A program made the position numbers and the translations under genes. From Kiritimatiellia bacterium (GTDB lineage: Bacteria > Verrucomicrobiota > Kiritimatiellia > CAIQIC01 > Lenti-01), in the NCBI GenBank assembly GCA_017527155.1, contig JAFXQI010000039.1, positions 1 through 63,993 on the forward strand: a stretch of DNA of 63,993 nucleotides. Reading direction: 5' to 3'. A model generated the notes under the pieces. The model was not told where the DNA came from. It made no database searches and saw only the letters and a program-made list of their open reading frames with translations. This document shows positions 41,597 to 50,327 of the stretch, one piece after another; position 1 is the first letter of the stretch; every line of letters begins with the position of its first letter.

Positions 41597-42649
41597 TTAC
41601 CAGAAACGGCGGTCGGCTTCGATGATGTCGTTGGGCTCGATGAGGATGTCGTCCTCGGGGGTGCGGTCCAGCTTGCGGGCGTTGTCCACCGTCTTGAAGA
41701 TGGTCCCGTTGCGTCGGATCAGCACCTTGCCGCTCGCGAAGTCGGTGAAATATCCCGACGCAGCGATCGCCTGCGACAACGTGATGGCCGACACCAGCTG
41801 GAACTTGCCCTGGTTCTTGAATTCGCCCTGCGTGTAGTAGTAACGGGTCGGAATCAGGACGGTGACGTTGATGTTCTTGTAGATGCCGCGATCGAGGTAG
41901 ATCTGCCGGATGTTCTTCTGCAGCTCGGCCGCGGACAGGCCTTCCGCCCGCACGTCGTTGATCAGCGGCAGCGGAATCATCCCGTATTCATCCACCTGGC
42001 ACTCGATCTTCTCGGGCGTGGGAATGCCGCGGAGCGTGATGGCGACGCCATCGCCGATGCGCAGCGCGTAGGCGGACCGCTCGGCCTCGGCGTCGGATCC
42101 GGTGCGGATGGGTTCGGCAACGGGGGCGGGTTGCGGCGGCGGGGGCGGAATCACCGCAACGGGGGCGGGTTCCGGCTCGGGCTCCGGCTCCGGTTCGGGC
42201 TCCGGCTCTTCCCAGACTTCGGGTTCGGGCTCGGCCACCGGCTCGGGTTCGTACGCGGGCGGCGGAATGATTTCGACAGGGGGTTCTTCGATGACCGGTT
42301 CGGGTTCGGGAGCCGGGGCGGGAGCAGGAGCAGGGGCAGGGGCAGGGGCCGGGGCGGGTTTCGGGGCGACCGGCTTGCGCGGCGCGGGAGCGGCGGGCTT
42401 GGCCTTGGGCTGCTGCGGCGCGGCGGGCTTGGCGGCCGCGGGCTTGGCCGGGGCCGGAGCGGCCGTCTGTTCGGCGGGCTTGGAGGCGGGCTGCATCTGG
42501 CGGACGCGCTCCTGCATCAGCGCGGCATAGCGGTCGTAGACGCGCTGGTTGGGGACCTGCCCGCCGCCGCATCCGGCCAGCAGCATGCACGCGAGGGCGG
42601 CGGCCAGCGCGCGCCCGGTCCATTTGTTCGTCTTGGTCGTCCTGTCCAC
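41597..42649 (-). CDS. Polysaccharide export lipoprotein, Wza-like
   Basis: 350 residues. Signal peptide with lipobox LLAGC (Cys27), so an outer-membrane lipoprotein. Residues ~58-175 are a long low-complexity spacer: Ala/Pro/Lys-rich, then PAPAPAPAPAP and Glu-Pro repeats. The C-terminal ~170 residues match the Poly_export (SLBB-type) domain: YALRIGDGVAITLRGIP, then DEYGMIPLPLINDVRAEGLS. Start GTG 42649 follows GGGGAG. It is the last gene of the export operon, 11 nt after the Wzc-like kinase. The extended Pro/Glu spacer may reach across the periplasm. Confidence 0.87.
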   Translation of the reverse strand: MDRTTKTNKWTGRALAAALACMLLAGCGGGQVPNQRVYDRYAALMQERVRQMQPASKPAEQTAAPAPAKPAAAKPAAPQQPKAKPAAPAPRKPVAPKPAPAPAPAPAPAPAPAPEPEPVIEEPPVEIIPPPAYEPEPVAEPEPEVWEEPEPEPEPEPEPEPAPVAVIPPPPPQPAPVAEPIRTGSDAEAERSAYALRIGDGVAITLRGIPTPEKIECQVDEYGMIPLPLINDVRAEGLSAAELQKNIRQIYLDRGIYKNINVTVLIPTRYYYTQGEFKNQGKFQLVSAITLSQAIAASGYFTDFASGKVLIRRNGTIFKTVDNARKLDRTPEDDILIEPNDIIEADRRFW

Positions 42650-42660
42650 GGTGTCTCCCC

Positions 42661-44781
42661 TTATGATTCTTCGCTCTCGTCGTCCTTGTCGTGGCGACTG
42701 CTGCCGTAGTATTTCTTCGTCGTGTAGTGGTAGTAGTAGTAGTAGTCGTCGCGCATGATGTTGATGTTGTTGAGGACGGCGCCGAGCAGGTGCCCGCCGG
42801 CGTTCTCGACCATGCGCTTCGCGCGCAGCGAAATGATCTTCGGGTATTTGCGGTACTGGACCACCAGCAGCACGCCGTCCACTTCGCCGGCCAGGATCGA
42901 GGCGTCGGTGACGCCCAGGATCGGCGGGGAATCGAAGAAGATGTAGTCGTACTGGTCGCGGATTTCGTCGATGATGTTCCGCAGGCGCTGGTTGTTGAGG
43001 ATGCCGATGACGCCGCGGCGCAGGCGGCCGGAGGGAATCATCCAGAGGTTCGGCACGCCCGTCTCGACCGTGACGTCGGCAAGGGACATCTCGCCGACGA
43101 GGACGTTCACGAGACCCTTGCGGTTGGAAATGCCGACCATCTTGTGCTGCACGGGGCGGCGCAGGTCGCTGTCGATCACCAGCACGCGGCTGCCCTGTTC
43201 GGCACAGACGTAGGCGAGGTTGAAGAGGGTCGTGGATTTGCCTTCGCCCACGCCGCCGGAGATGACCGCGAAGACCTTCTTGCTGCCTTCCTTGGCCAGC
43301 ATGTCGAGGCTCGTGCGGAGCCCGCGGTAGGCTTCGCCCTGGCCACTGGACTGCCCGGCCTCGGTGAGCGGACGGGACTGCTGCGGGATGACCGCGACGA
43401 CGGACAAACCGAGGTATTTCTCGACTTCGTCCACCGTCTTCAGCGAGACGTCCAGGTATTCGACGAAGAACGCGAGGCCGATGCCCGCGAGGATGCCGAG
43501 GATGACGCTCAGCACGATGTTCAGCACGACGAGCGGGCTGGAGGGCTTGACCGGCGGCTCGGCTTCTTCGACGACGTACACCAGCGTCTGCGGCACTTCG
43601 ACTTCGATGCCGGCCTGCGCGATGCGGGCGCGCAGGGCGCTCAGGATCGTGCGCTGGATGTCGACGTTGCGCTCGGCGCGGTTGAAGGGCAGGTAGTCGG
43701 TCCCTTCGCTGGCGATTTCCTGTTCCTTGATGTCGTTGAGTTCCTGCTCGAGGGATTCGTATTTCTTGCGGGCGACCTCGTATTCGGTGCGCAACCCGGC
43801 CTTGAGCCCGTCGAGCGCGCTGTCGCGCTGGCGGGTCAGCTCGGCGACGGCCGCCTTCAGGCGCAGGATTTCGGGGTGGTTCTCGCCGAGGACGCCTTCG
43901 TCGAGGGCGTTCTGGAGCAGGACCTGGCTCTTGATCAGCTCCTGGCGGAGGTTCATGAGCATGGAGTCGGGGACGAGATAGGCGGCGGCCTCCATGAGTT
44001 TTTCGCCGTCGAGGTGTTCGAGTTCGTCGAGGCGCGTCTTGCGGACGATCATGTCCACGCGGGCGACGCTCAGTTCGCTCTGGAGGGAATTGAGGCGGGT
44101 GGTGTCGATGTTGACGCTGTTGTCGCCGTGGCCGACGCGCGTGATGCCTTTTTCCTGGCGGATGCGCTCGAGTTCGTCTTCGGCCTCTTCGACCTTGTCC
44201 TGCTGCTTGCGGACTTCGTTGCCGATGGCGTCGATGGCGCGCTGCATCTCGCGGCGCTTGTTCTGGAGGCGGCGGGCCTTGTAGACGGCGGCGATTTCGT
44301 TGGCGATCTCGGCGGAAAGGGTGCGGTCCTTGGTGGTCGCCGAGATGTTCATCAAGGTGGTGTCGCGGTCCTGCTCCACGCGGATGCTGCGCTGGAGCAA
44401 CTGGAGGGTCGTGTCGGCGTCGAGCGGCGACTTGTCGTCGTTGAGCTCGCTGCCCCAGACCTGCTGGAGGCGGAGGTTGCGGATGACTTCCTGCAGGACG
44501 GGACGGGAGGTCATGATCTTTTCCTGCGTGAGCAGGAAGAACGGATCGTAGCCGCCCACGCGGCCGCGGTTCTGCTCGTAGTAGAAGGGGTCGACGTCGA
44601 GCTTGTCCTGGCGGACTTCCAGCTGGGTGGTGGCCGTGTACCGCTTCGGCATCATCAGGGTGTACGACGTGCCGGCCACGATGGTCATGAGCGCGACGGC
44701 AAGGATGACTTCCTTGCGGTCGCGGATGACGCGCCAGTAATCGAGGAATTGCAGTGCCGAATTCGAAGTGTCTTCTGCCAT
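42661..44781 (-). CDS. Wzc-like polysaccharide co-polymerase/tyrosine autokinase
   Basis: 706 residues. N-terminal Wzz domain with membrane helix at about 25-45, long periplasmic coiled coil (about 160-390), second helix near 420-440, then a cytoplasmic BY-kinase: Walker A SGGVGEGKSTT (508-518), Walker A' VLVIDSDLRRP and Walker B YIFFDSPP. The C-terminal tail is a tyrosine cluster (DDYYYYYHYTTKKYYG), the usual autophosphorylation target. It controls chain length and export together with the Wza-like lipoprotein. Confidence 0.94.
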   Translation of the reverse strand: MAEDTSNSALQFLDYWRVIRDRKEVILAVALMTIVAGTSYTLMMPKRYTATTQLEVRQDKLDVDPFYYEQNRGRVGGYDPFFLLTQEKIMTSRPVLQEVIRNLRLQQVWGSELNDDKSPLDADTTLQLLQRSIRVEQDRDTTLMNISATTKDRTLSAEIANEIAAVYKARRLQNKRREMQRAIDAIGNEVRKQQDKVEEAEDELERIRQEKGITRVGHGDNSVNIDTTRLNSLQSELSVARVDMIVRKTRLDELEHLDGEKLMEAAAYLVPDSMLMNLRQELIKSQVLLQNALDEGVLGENHPEILRLKAAVAELTRQRDSALDGLKAGLRTEYEVARKKYESLEQELNDIKEQEIASEGTDYLPFNRAERNVDIQRTILSALRARIAQAGIEVEVPQTLVYVVEEAEPPVKPSSPLVVLNIVLSVILGILAGIGLAFFVEYLDVSLKTVDEVEKYLGLSVVAVIPQQSRPLTEAGQSSGQGEAYRGLRTSLDMLAKEGSKKVFAVISGGVGEGKSTTLFNLAYVCAEQGSRVLVIDSDLRRPVQHKMVGISNRKGLVNVLVGEMSLADVTVETGVPNLWMIPSGRLRRGVIGILNNQRLRNIIDEIRDQYDYIFFDSPPILGVTDASILAGEVDGVLLVVQYRKYPKIISLRAKRMVENAGGHLLGAVLNNINIMRDDYYYYYHYTTKKYYGSSRHDKDDESEES

Positions 44782-44911
44782 GGGTCAGTCCATCCGGTGG
44801 GGGTCGGGGTGGTTCGGGGGCGGGAATGCGGGGTCGGGGCGGGAATGCGGGGCCTTTTTGTCGGGAACGGGGCGGGGCGGCCCTTCGGCCTCCCCTGCCC
44901 CTTCATACAGG

Positions 44912-44934
44912 AAAAAGGCGGCCCGGAAGCCGCC
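44912..44934 (-). terminator. Intrinsic terminator after the outer-membrane barrel gene
   Basis: 6-bp stem GGCGGC/GCCGCC (44917-44922 with 44929-44934), T5 on the minus strand at 44916-44912, 22 nt past the stop at 44956. It lies within the operon, so the downstream Wzc gene may need read-through or its own promoter. Confidence 0.75.
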
Positions 44935-44955
44935 TGTTTCCCGGATGCGCGCGGG

Positions 44956-46131
44956 TTAGAACAGCTGGATCTTCCAGCCGAGGTCCACGCGGTTGCGGTC
45001 GTAGTCCGAGCGGCCGTACACGTCGCTGTCGATCTTCGTGAACGTGTAGCCGAGTTCCAGCCAGTTGTTCTGGAGGAGCTTGTAGGAGATGCGGGCGCCG
45101 GCGCTGTAGGTCGTCTCGTCGTCGTCCTGGTAGTGGTTCTCGAGATCCTCGTAGGCGTAGTCCGCTTCGTACTTGCCGAAGGCGACCTGGCCGTTCGCGT
45201 AGACCGTCAGCTTGTTGCTGAAGTCGTGCGCCAGGTTGAGGGCCAGCGTGTAGCGGTCCTGGCTGGCGTAAGCCGTCACGTCGGATTCGGAGATGCTGTA
45301 GCCGCCGGACAGCGTGAAGCGCGTGTCGGGAGTGGGCATGATGGTCAGCGAGGCGTCGATGTAGGGCTTCGTGTTGTCGTCGAACTTGTCGTTGTCGTAC
45401 TGGCGGTTCTGGACGCCGCCGCGCAGGCTGCCGATCAGCTGCTCGCTGAAGGTCTGCTCGAAGCCGATGCCCGCGTAGAGCGCGTCGGAGTCGCGGTCGA
45501 GCTCGTCGGGAGCGTCGGGATAGCGCAGCAGCTGGTAGCGGAAGTCGCCGAACACCGTGGTGTGGCTGGCGAGCTGCTGGCGGAGGCTCGCGCCGCCGAC
45601 CACCATCCAGTAGTTGTCCGCGTCGTGGGCGTCTTCGCTGTAGTGCAGGATCGAGTAGCGGCCGCTCAGGTCGATGCGGGTCTGCGGCAGGATGTTGTAG
45701 GCCAACGTGGCCAGCGCCGTGTTGACGATGTTGTCGTCGTCGGCACGGACGTAGTAGCCGTCGTTCTCCAGTTCGGGCAACTGGCTGGCGCGCAGGGTGT
45801 CCTTGAAGGAGAAGACCAGCTGCGGGGTGAGCGCCAAGCTCAGGCTGCCGGTCAGGTCGTGGAGGAAGTCGGTCTCGTTGTCGTCGCGCTCGGGGATCCA
45901 CAGCAGGGAGGGACGGTAGTCGATGCCGACGTACAGCCGCTCGAGGGCGAGGTTCAGCTTCACTTCAACTTCTTCGACCAGACGCAGGCTGGACTTCTCG
46001 TCCTTGCTCGCGCTGTAGATGTTGTCGTCATAGCCGACGCGGAGGCGGTTGTAGACGTGGAAGGGTTGGGACTGGGCGAACGCCGTCGCGGAAATGACCG
46101 CAAACAGGGCGGCAGCAATCAGTTTTTTCAT
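44956..46131 (-). CDS. Outer-membrane beta-barrel protein of polysaccharide locus
   Basis: 391 residues. Cleavable signal peptide (MKKLIAAALFAVISATAFA), then repeated amphipathic beta strands with alternating aromatic residues to a C-terminal aromatic residue (WKIQLF), the mark of an outer-membrane barrel. The N-terminal VYNRLRVGYDDNIY resembles the BBP2-like barrels found in exopolysaccharide clusters. It is acidic and Tyr/Asp-rich. Gene order with Wzc- and Wza-like genes supports a role in polysaccharide secretion or surface attachment. Confidence 0.85.
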   Translation of the reverse strand: MKKLIAAALFAVISATAFAQSQPFHVYNRLRVGYDDNIYSASKDEKSSLRLVEEVEVKLNLALERLYVGIDYRPSLLWIPERDDNETDFLHDLTGSLSLALTPQLVFSFKDTLRASQLPELENDGYYVRADDDNIVNTALATLAYNILPQTRIDLSGRYSILHYSEDAHDADNYWMVVGGASLRQQLASHTTVFGDFRYQLLRYPDAPDELDRDSDALYAGIGFEQTFSEQLIGSLRGGVQNRQYDNDKFDDNTKPYIDASLTIMPTPDTRFTLSGGYSISESDVTAYASQDRYTLALNLAHDFSNKLTVYANGQVAFGKYEADYAYEDLENHYQDDDETTYSAGARISYKLLQNNWLELGYTFTKIDSDVYGRSDYDRNRVDLGWKIQLF

Positions 46132-46167
46132 GGTTCAATGCTCCTTGGATGGGGATGGATCGGGGAA

Positions 46168-46743
46168 TCAATACGGCGTGGGCTTCGGCGGATTCTTCGA
46201 AGGGCGGTGGGACTGGGCCTGCTGGATCACTTCGACCGCGGTCTGGACCGGAATCGGCTCGGAAATCGGGCCGGAGCTCATGTGCATGTCGGTGTTCAGC
46301 GGATCGGTCGTGTAGAAGCCGATGTTCTGGGCCACGATGTTCGGCAGGGCTTCCACGGAACCCAGCGCATCGCTCGCGGAGCTCAGGGAAATGCCCATCG
46401 CGGCGAGGGCGTCCACCCACGACTGCGGATCGTCGGGATTCTCCACCTCGTCTTCGCGTTCGAGGGCTTCGATCAGCACGCGGGCGAGATCGCCCTTCGT
46501 GACCGCGGCCTCGGGATCCAGCGTCCAGCCGTCGGCGGGAGCGATGCCGTTCTGCATGAGGAGGTCGAACTGCTGCTGCGGCGTGGCGCCGGCAGGGAGA
46601 TATTCGTTCAGACCGAGCGCTTTCACCAGCAGATCGGCCAGTTGGGGATACGTCAGCGCCTTGCCCTTTTCGGGCACGCCCTGCGCCAGCGCGACGGAAG
46701 CGGTCATCAAGCCCGCCAACACAATCATCAGCATTTTCTTCAT
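46168..46743 (-). CDS. Secreted SLH-like protein heading the polysaccharide operon
   Basis: 191 residues. Signal peptide MKKMLMIVLAGLMTASVALA. The mature part resembles an S-layer-homology-type fold: LTYPQLADLLVKALGLNEYL, then a linker and AAVTKGDLARVLIEALERED. The C-terminus is polar and proline-rich. Start ATG 46743 has GGGAG upstream. It lies 36 nt before the barrel gene and directly behind the operon promoter. A periplasmic or surface partner of the export system is likely; exact role unknown. Confidence 0.75.
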   Translation of the reverse strand: MKKMLMIVLAGLMTASVALAQGVPEKGKALTYPQLADLLVKALGLNEYLPAGATPQQQFDLLMQNGIAPADGWTLDPEAAVTKGDLARVLIEALEREDEVENPDDPQSWVDALAAMGISLSSASDALGSVEALPNIVAQNIGFYTTDPLNTDMHMSSGPISEPIPVQTAVEVIQQAQSHRPSKNPPKPTPY

Positions 46744-46809
46744 TTTGTTCTCCCGGATCCACGCGGTCTCCGTCCGCCTCGGACGGGTTCCCGCTTTTCT
46801 TTGGGAGGG

Positions 46810-46838
46810 ATAGTGCCCGATTCCCCTCCCACCGTCAA
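46810..46838 (-). promoter_or_regulatory. Promoter of polysaccharide export operon
   Basis: Minus strand TTGACG (46838-46833), 17 bp, CACTAT (46815-46810); leader of ~60 nt with a CCGTCC...GGACGG hairpin at 46768-46784 and GGGAG. Confidence 0.7.
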
Positions 46839-46875
46839 CTGTTATTTTCCGCCGCGGCCCGCCGCGCGCGGTCCC

Positions 46876-46936
46876 CATTTGAGAACACGGGAATTCCCGG
46901 TGTTTTCCCGTTTTCCACCCCCATCCCCTCCCCATG
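46876..46936 (+). promoter_or_regulatory. CATTTG-ATG element, copy 7 (solo)
   Basis: CATTTG at 46876, then the palindrome CACGGGAATTCCCGGTG, ATG at 46934 (58 nt; ATGGAA). Glutamine synthetase gene begins ~105 nt further on. Confidence 0.75.
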
Positions 46937-47039
46937 GAAACATTCCCGCCCTCCCCCGGCAAAATCGGTTCGCTTTCCGCCGCGCCTTTTGGCATGAATG
47001 GACGCCACGGCCCCGCCCGGGCCGCGAAAGGAACCCGCC

Positions 47040-49181
47040 ATGAGCCATCCCGCCAGACAGAAGTGCATCGAGTCCGTCGCCCGCCGCCCGGTCCCGGAAC
47101 CCTGCCCCGCGCACCCGGCCGCCGACGCCGCGTACGCCGAGGACGTCTTCACGCGCGACGCCATGCGCAAGTACCTGCCCAAGGACACCTGCCGCAAGAT
47201 CCTCGCCACCATCGACAACGGCGAGCCGCTGGATGCCTCCGTCGCCGGTGACGTCGCCCACGCGATGCGCAAGTGGGCCACCGACCGCGGCGCCACCCAC
47301 TACACCCACTGGTTCCTTCCCCTCAACGGCTCCACCGCGGAAAAGCACGACGCCTTCCTCGAACTCAAGGACGGCCGCCCCATCCAGTCGTTTTCCGGCA
47401 AGAACCTGATCGTCGGCGAGCCGGACGCCTCCTCCTTCCCGTCGGGCGGACTGCGGAGCACCTTCGAGGCGCGCGGCTACACGGCGTGGGACCCGACCTC
47501 GCCCGCCTTCGTCAAGCGCCACGGCAACGGCGCGACCCTCTGCATCCCCACCGCCTTCTGCTCCTACACCGGCGAGGCCCTCGACAAGAAGACCCCGCTC
47601 CTGCGCGCCACCCAGGCCCTCACCAACGCGACCCGCCGCCTCATGCGCTGCTTCGGCGCGCGGCCGGACGGGCATGTGACCGTCTCCCTCGGCCTCGAAC
47701 AGGAGTATTTCCTGGTCGACAAGTCCTTCTACCTGCGGCGGCCCGACCTCGTCCAGACCGGGCGGACCCTCTTCGGCGCCCCCTCCGCCAAGCACCAGCA
47801 GCTCGAAGACCACTACTTCGGCTCCATCAAGCCGCGCATCCTCGAATTCATGACCGACGTCGAACGCGAACTCTGGCGTCTCGGCATCCCCGCCAAGACC
47901 CGCCACAACGAAGTCGCGCCCGCCCAGTTCGAGCTGGCGCCGGTGTTCGAGGACATCAACCTCGCCTGCGACCACAACATGCTCGTCATGGAAGTCCTCC
48001 GCACCGCCGCCGACCGCCACGGCCTCGTCTGCCTGCTCCACGAAAAACCCTTCGCCGGCGTCAACGGCTCCGGCAAGCACAACAACTGGTCCCTCTCCTA
48101 CGACGGCCGCAACCTGCTCGACCCCGGCAGCGATCCGCGGCAGAACGCGATCTTCCTGACCGTCCTCGTCGCCGTCATCGCCGCCGTCGACCGCCGCGCC
48201 GACCTCCTGCGCGGCACCGTCGCCTCCGCCGGCAACGACCACCGGCTCGGCGCCAACGAAGCCCCGCCCGCCATCCTCTCCATCTACCTCGGCGGGCAGC
48301 TCGCCGAAATCGTCTCCCAGCTCGAATGCGGCCGCGCCGGACGCTCCTCGCGGCAGGCCGTGCCGCTGAAAATCGGCGTCGACGTCCTCCCCGCCCTGCC
48401 CAAGGACACCACCGACCGCAACCGCACGTCCCCCTTCGCCTTCACCGGCAACAAATTCGAATTCCGCGCGCCGGGATCGAGCTTCTCGTGCGCCGGACCG
48501 AACACCGCCCTGTGCACCGCCGTCGCCGAAGCCTTCGACGGCATCGCCGCCGAACTCGAGACCGCGCCCGCCGGACAGCTCAACGACGTCCTCCAGGGCA
48601 TCCTCCGGCGCCTCGTCAAGACCCACAAGCGCGTCCTGTTCAACGGCGACGGCTACACCGCCGGATGGGCCGAGGAAGCCGCGCGGCGGGGCCTTCCGAA
48701 CATCCCCTCCACGCCCGAAGCGCTGGAAGCCCTCTCGAAGCCCGCGCACATCGCCCTCTTCGAGCGCTACGGCGTCATGAACGCCCGCGAGATGGAGTCG
48801 CGGCACGGAATCGGCCTCGACGACTACCGCCGCAAGATCGACATCGAAGGCCGCTGCGCCCTCGAAATGGCCACCTCCATGATCGTCCCCGCCGTCCGCC
48901 GCGAATTCACGGACGCCCTCGACGCTCTCCAACGGACCGCCGCCGTCTCCTGCACCGCCGGCACCGCCGCCCTGCGCGCCGAATGCGAAACCCTCGGCAC
49001 CGGCCTCGATACCCTCCAGACCCGCACCGACGCCCTCGCCGCGGCCCTCGACCGCGGCGACTCCGCGGCCGTCCTCTCCGCCATGACCGCCCTCCGCGAG
49101 ACCGCCGACGCCCTCGAATCCCTCGTCGACGACGACCGCTGGCCCCTCCCCAAATACCGCGAAATGCTCTTCGTCTACTGA
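47040..49181 (+). CDS. glnN: Type III glutamine synthetase (GlnN-type)
   Basis: Cytoplasmic ATP-dependent synthesis of glutamine from glutamate and ammonia. 713 residues, the length of GSIII, well above GSI (~450). Conserved stretches: THYTHWFLPLNGSTAEKHDA near 87-105, FSGKNLIVGEPDASSFPSGG, GLEQEYFLVD (metal-binding Glu), HNEVAPAQFELAPVFEDINL and NGSGKHNNWSL. The C-terminal ~200 residues are helical. ATG 47040 has AAAGGA 8 nt upstream. GSIII is common in Bacteroidota and in some PVC bacteria. Confidence 0.95.
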   Translation: MSHPARQKCIESVARRPVPEPCPAHPAADAAYAEDVFTRDAMRKYLPKDTCRKILATIDNGEPLDASVAGDVAHAMRKWATDRGATHYTHWFLPLNGSTAEKHDAFLELKDGRPIQSFSGKNLIVGEPDASSFPSGGLRSTFEARGYTAWDPTSPAFVKRHGNGATLCIPTAFCSYTGEALDKKTPLLRATQALTNATRRLMRCFGARPDGHVTVSLGLEQEYFLVDKSFYLRRPDLVQTGRTLFGAPSAKHQQLEDHYFGSIKPRILEFMTDVERELWRLGIPAKTRHNEVAPAQFELAPVFEDINLACDHNMLVMEVLRTAADRHGLVCLLHEKPFAGVNGSGKHNNWSLSYDGRNLLDPGSDPRQNAIFLTVLVAVIAAVDRRADLLRGTVASAGNDHRLGANEAPPAILSIYLGGQLAEIVSQLECGRAGRSSRQAVPLKIGVDVLPALPKDTTDRNRTSPFAFTGNKFEFRAPGSSFSCAGPNTALCTAVAEAFDGIAAELETAPAGQLNDVLQGILRRLVKTHKRVLFNGDGYTAGWAEEAARRGLPNIPSTPEALEALSKPAHIALFERYGVMNAREMESRHGIGLDDYRRKIDIEGRCALEMATSMIVPAVRREFTDALDALQRTAAVSCTAGTAALRAECETLGTGLDTLQTRTDALAAALDRGDSAAVLSAMTALRETADALESLVDDDRWPLPKYREMLFVY

Positions 49182-49226
49182 CCGCCTCCCGGCCCCTCTC
49201 CGGCCTCTTCCTCTGCGTTCCACATA

Positions 49227-49286
49227 TTTTTGAGAATACGATATTCTTGACAACATTTCACTTTTCCCCCACACTCCGCACCCATG
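49227..49286 (+). promoter_or_regulatory. CATTTG-ATG element, copy 8 (drives family member 3)
   Basis: TTTTTG box at 49227, GAATACGATATTC palindrome, TTGACA (49247-49252)-N17-CACACT (49270-49275)-N8-ATG 49284. Confidence 0.8.
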
Positions 49287-50222
49287 AAAGACATCCTCCG
49301 CAACGCCTCCGACCGCACCCAATCCGTCTTCGACGCCGCCTATTCCCCCTTCCGTGGCGGCAACGGTGCGCTCGGCCTCGCCTTCATGCCGGCCGTCCTC
49401 GGCGTCACGGCGGCCGCCTTCGTCGGCTTCCTCGCCACCGAGACCGGCGCCGCGATCCTCGGCGAACTCCGCCGCCGCGGCCGCCTCCGCGCCCCGCACC
49501 CGGCGAGTCCGTCCCTGCGCGGCACGCCGACCGCGGAGGAACTGAAAGCCGATTGCGCGGTTTCGCCGCGCACGCTCGCCGTGCGGTTGCGCCTCGGCTC
49601 GCGCCTGGCCGACCTCGAACCGACGCTCGACAGCGGCAACCGCTACCGCGAATCGCCGACCGGGGCCAAGCGCATCCAGTCCCGGGGGCGCGGCTTGCGC
49701 GGCTATCTCGCCGACCACCGCATTCCGGGCAGTTACTCCACTCTCATGCGATACCGCCTTCTCGCCCTCCGCCTCCGCCAGCTCCTCCGGCTCGATGCGC
49801 GCATTCCTCTCGAATGGCTCCTGCCCGGCGAATTCCCGGACCGTTCGCTCCCCGCCGGCCTCCAAGTCCCCTGCTCCACCGCCCGCCGCCGCCTCGCCCG
49901 TCTTCTCCGCGACCATTGGAACTTCGACCGACTCCGCAAGCACGTCGACGCGAAGCTGGGCATTCCCGAACTGCTGACCGTCCGCCGTACCGCCCGCCGG
50001 GAAAAAGACGCGGCCCGAACCCGCCGCCGGCTTGCGGGACAGAAGCCGCGCCATTGCCAGTCGGTGGTCCTCGGGGATTACACGGTGACCGCGACCCCGT
50101 CGCGCCTGGACTCGACCATGCGCGCCTTCGCCCGCTTCCTGGAAGAACGCGACCTTCCCCGGAAGCTCGCCGCCCACCGCGACCGCTTCGCCCGGTGGTT
50201 GGCCGGCTCCACGGCGTTCTGA
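49284..50222 (+). CDS. Unknown protein, 'LREAAGIAGD' family member 3 (longest)
   Basis: 312 residues, unrecognised. The N-terminus differs from the other two members (MKDILRNASDRTQSVFDAAY), but a hydrophobic segment (about 30-55) occupies the same place and from ~60 on the match to the 22038 protein is close: ILGELRRRGRLRAP, SLRGTPTAEELKAD, LAVRLRLGSRLADLEPTLDS, GLRGYLADHR, YSTLMRYRLLALRLRQLLRL, IPLEWLLPGEFP and RRLARLLRDHWNFDRLRKHV. The C-terminal ~75 residues are highly basic and, being intact, may represent the true family end. Membrane-anchored nucleic-acid-binding protein is my best guess, without support from known motifs. Confidence 0.72.
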   Translation: MKDILRNASDRTQSVFDAAYSPFRGGNGALGLAFMPAVLGVTAAAFVGFLATETGAAILGELRRRGRLRAPHPASPSLRGTPTAEELKADCAVSPRTLAVRLRLGSRLADLEPTLDSGNRYRESPTGAKRIQSRGRGLRGYLADHRIPGSYSTLMRYRLLALRLRQLLRLDARIPLEWLLPGEFPDRSLPAGLQVPCSTARRRLARLLRDHWNFDRLRKHVDAKLGIPELLTVRRTARREKDAARTRRRLAGQKPRHCQSVVLGDYTVTATPSRLDSTMRAFARFLEERDLPRKLAAHRDRFARWLAGSTAF

Positions 50223-50288
50223 CACCGGAAAGCCCCCCTTTCCAGACCGGGTCCACGGGACATCGGAGCGCCCTCCGGCACCCCCGGC

Positions 50289-50317
50289 TTGACGCGCCGC
50301 CCGATTTGGCGCATCCT
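50289..50317 (+). promoter_or_regulatory. Promoter of glyS
   Basis: TTGACG (50289-50294), 17 bp, CATCCT (50312-50317), 10 nt to ATG 50328; no room for a Shine-Dalgarno. Confidence 0.6.
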
Positions 50318-50327
50318 CCCCCGCACT

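Noticed and set aside
44905..44925. CAGGAAAAAGGCGG as a twelfth copy of the CATTTG-ATG element
   Set aside because: It lacks the CATTTG box and the ATG at 57-59 nt; it is part of an intrinsic terminator.
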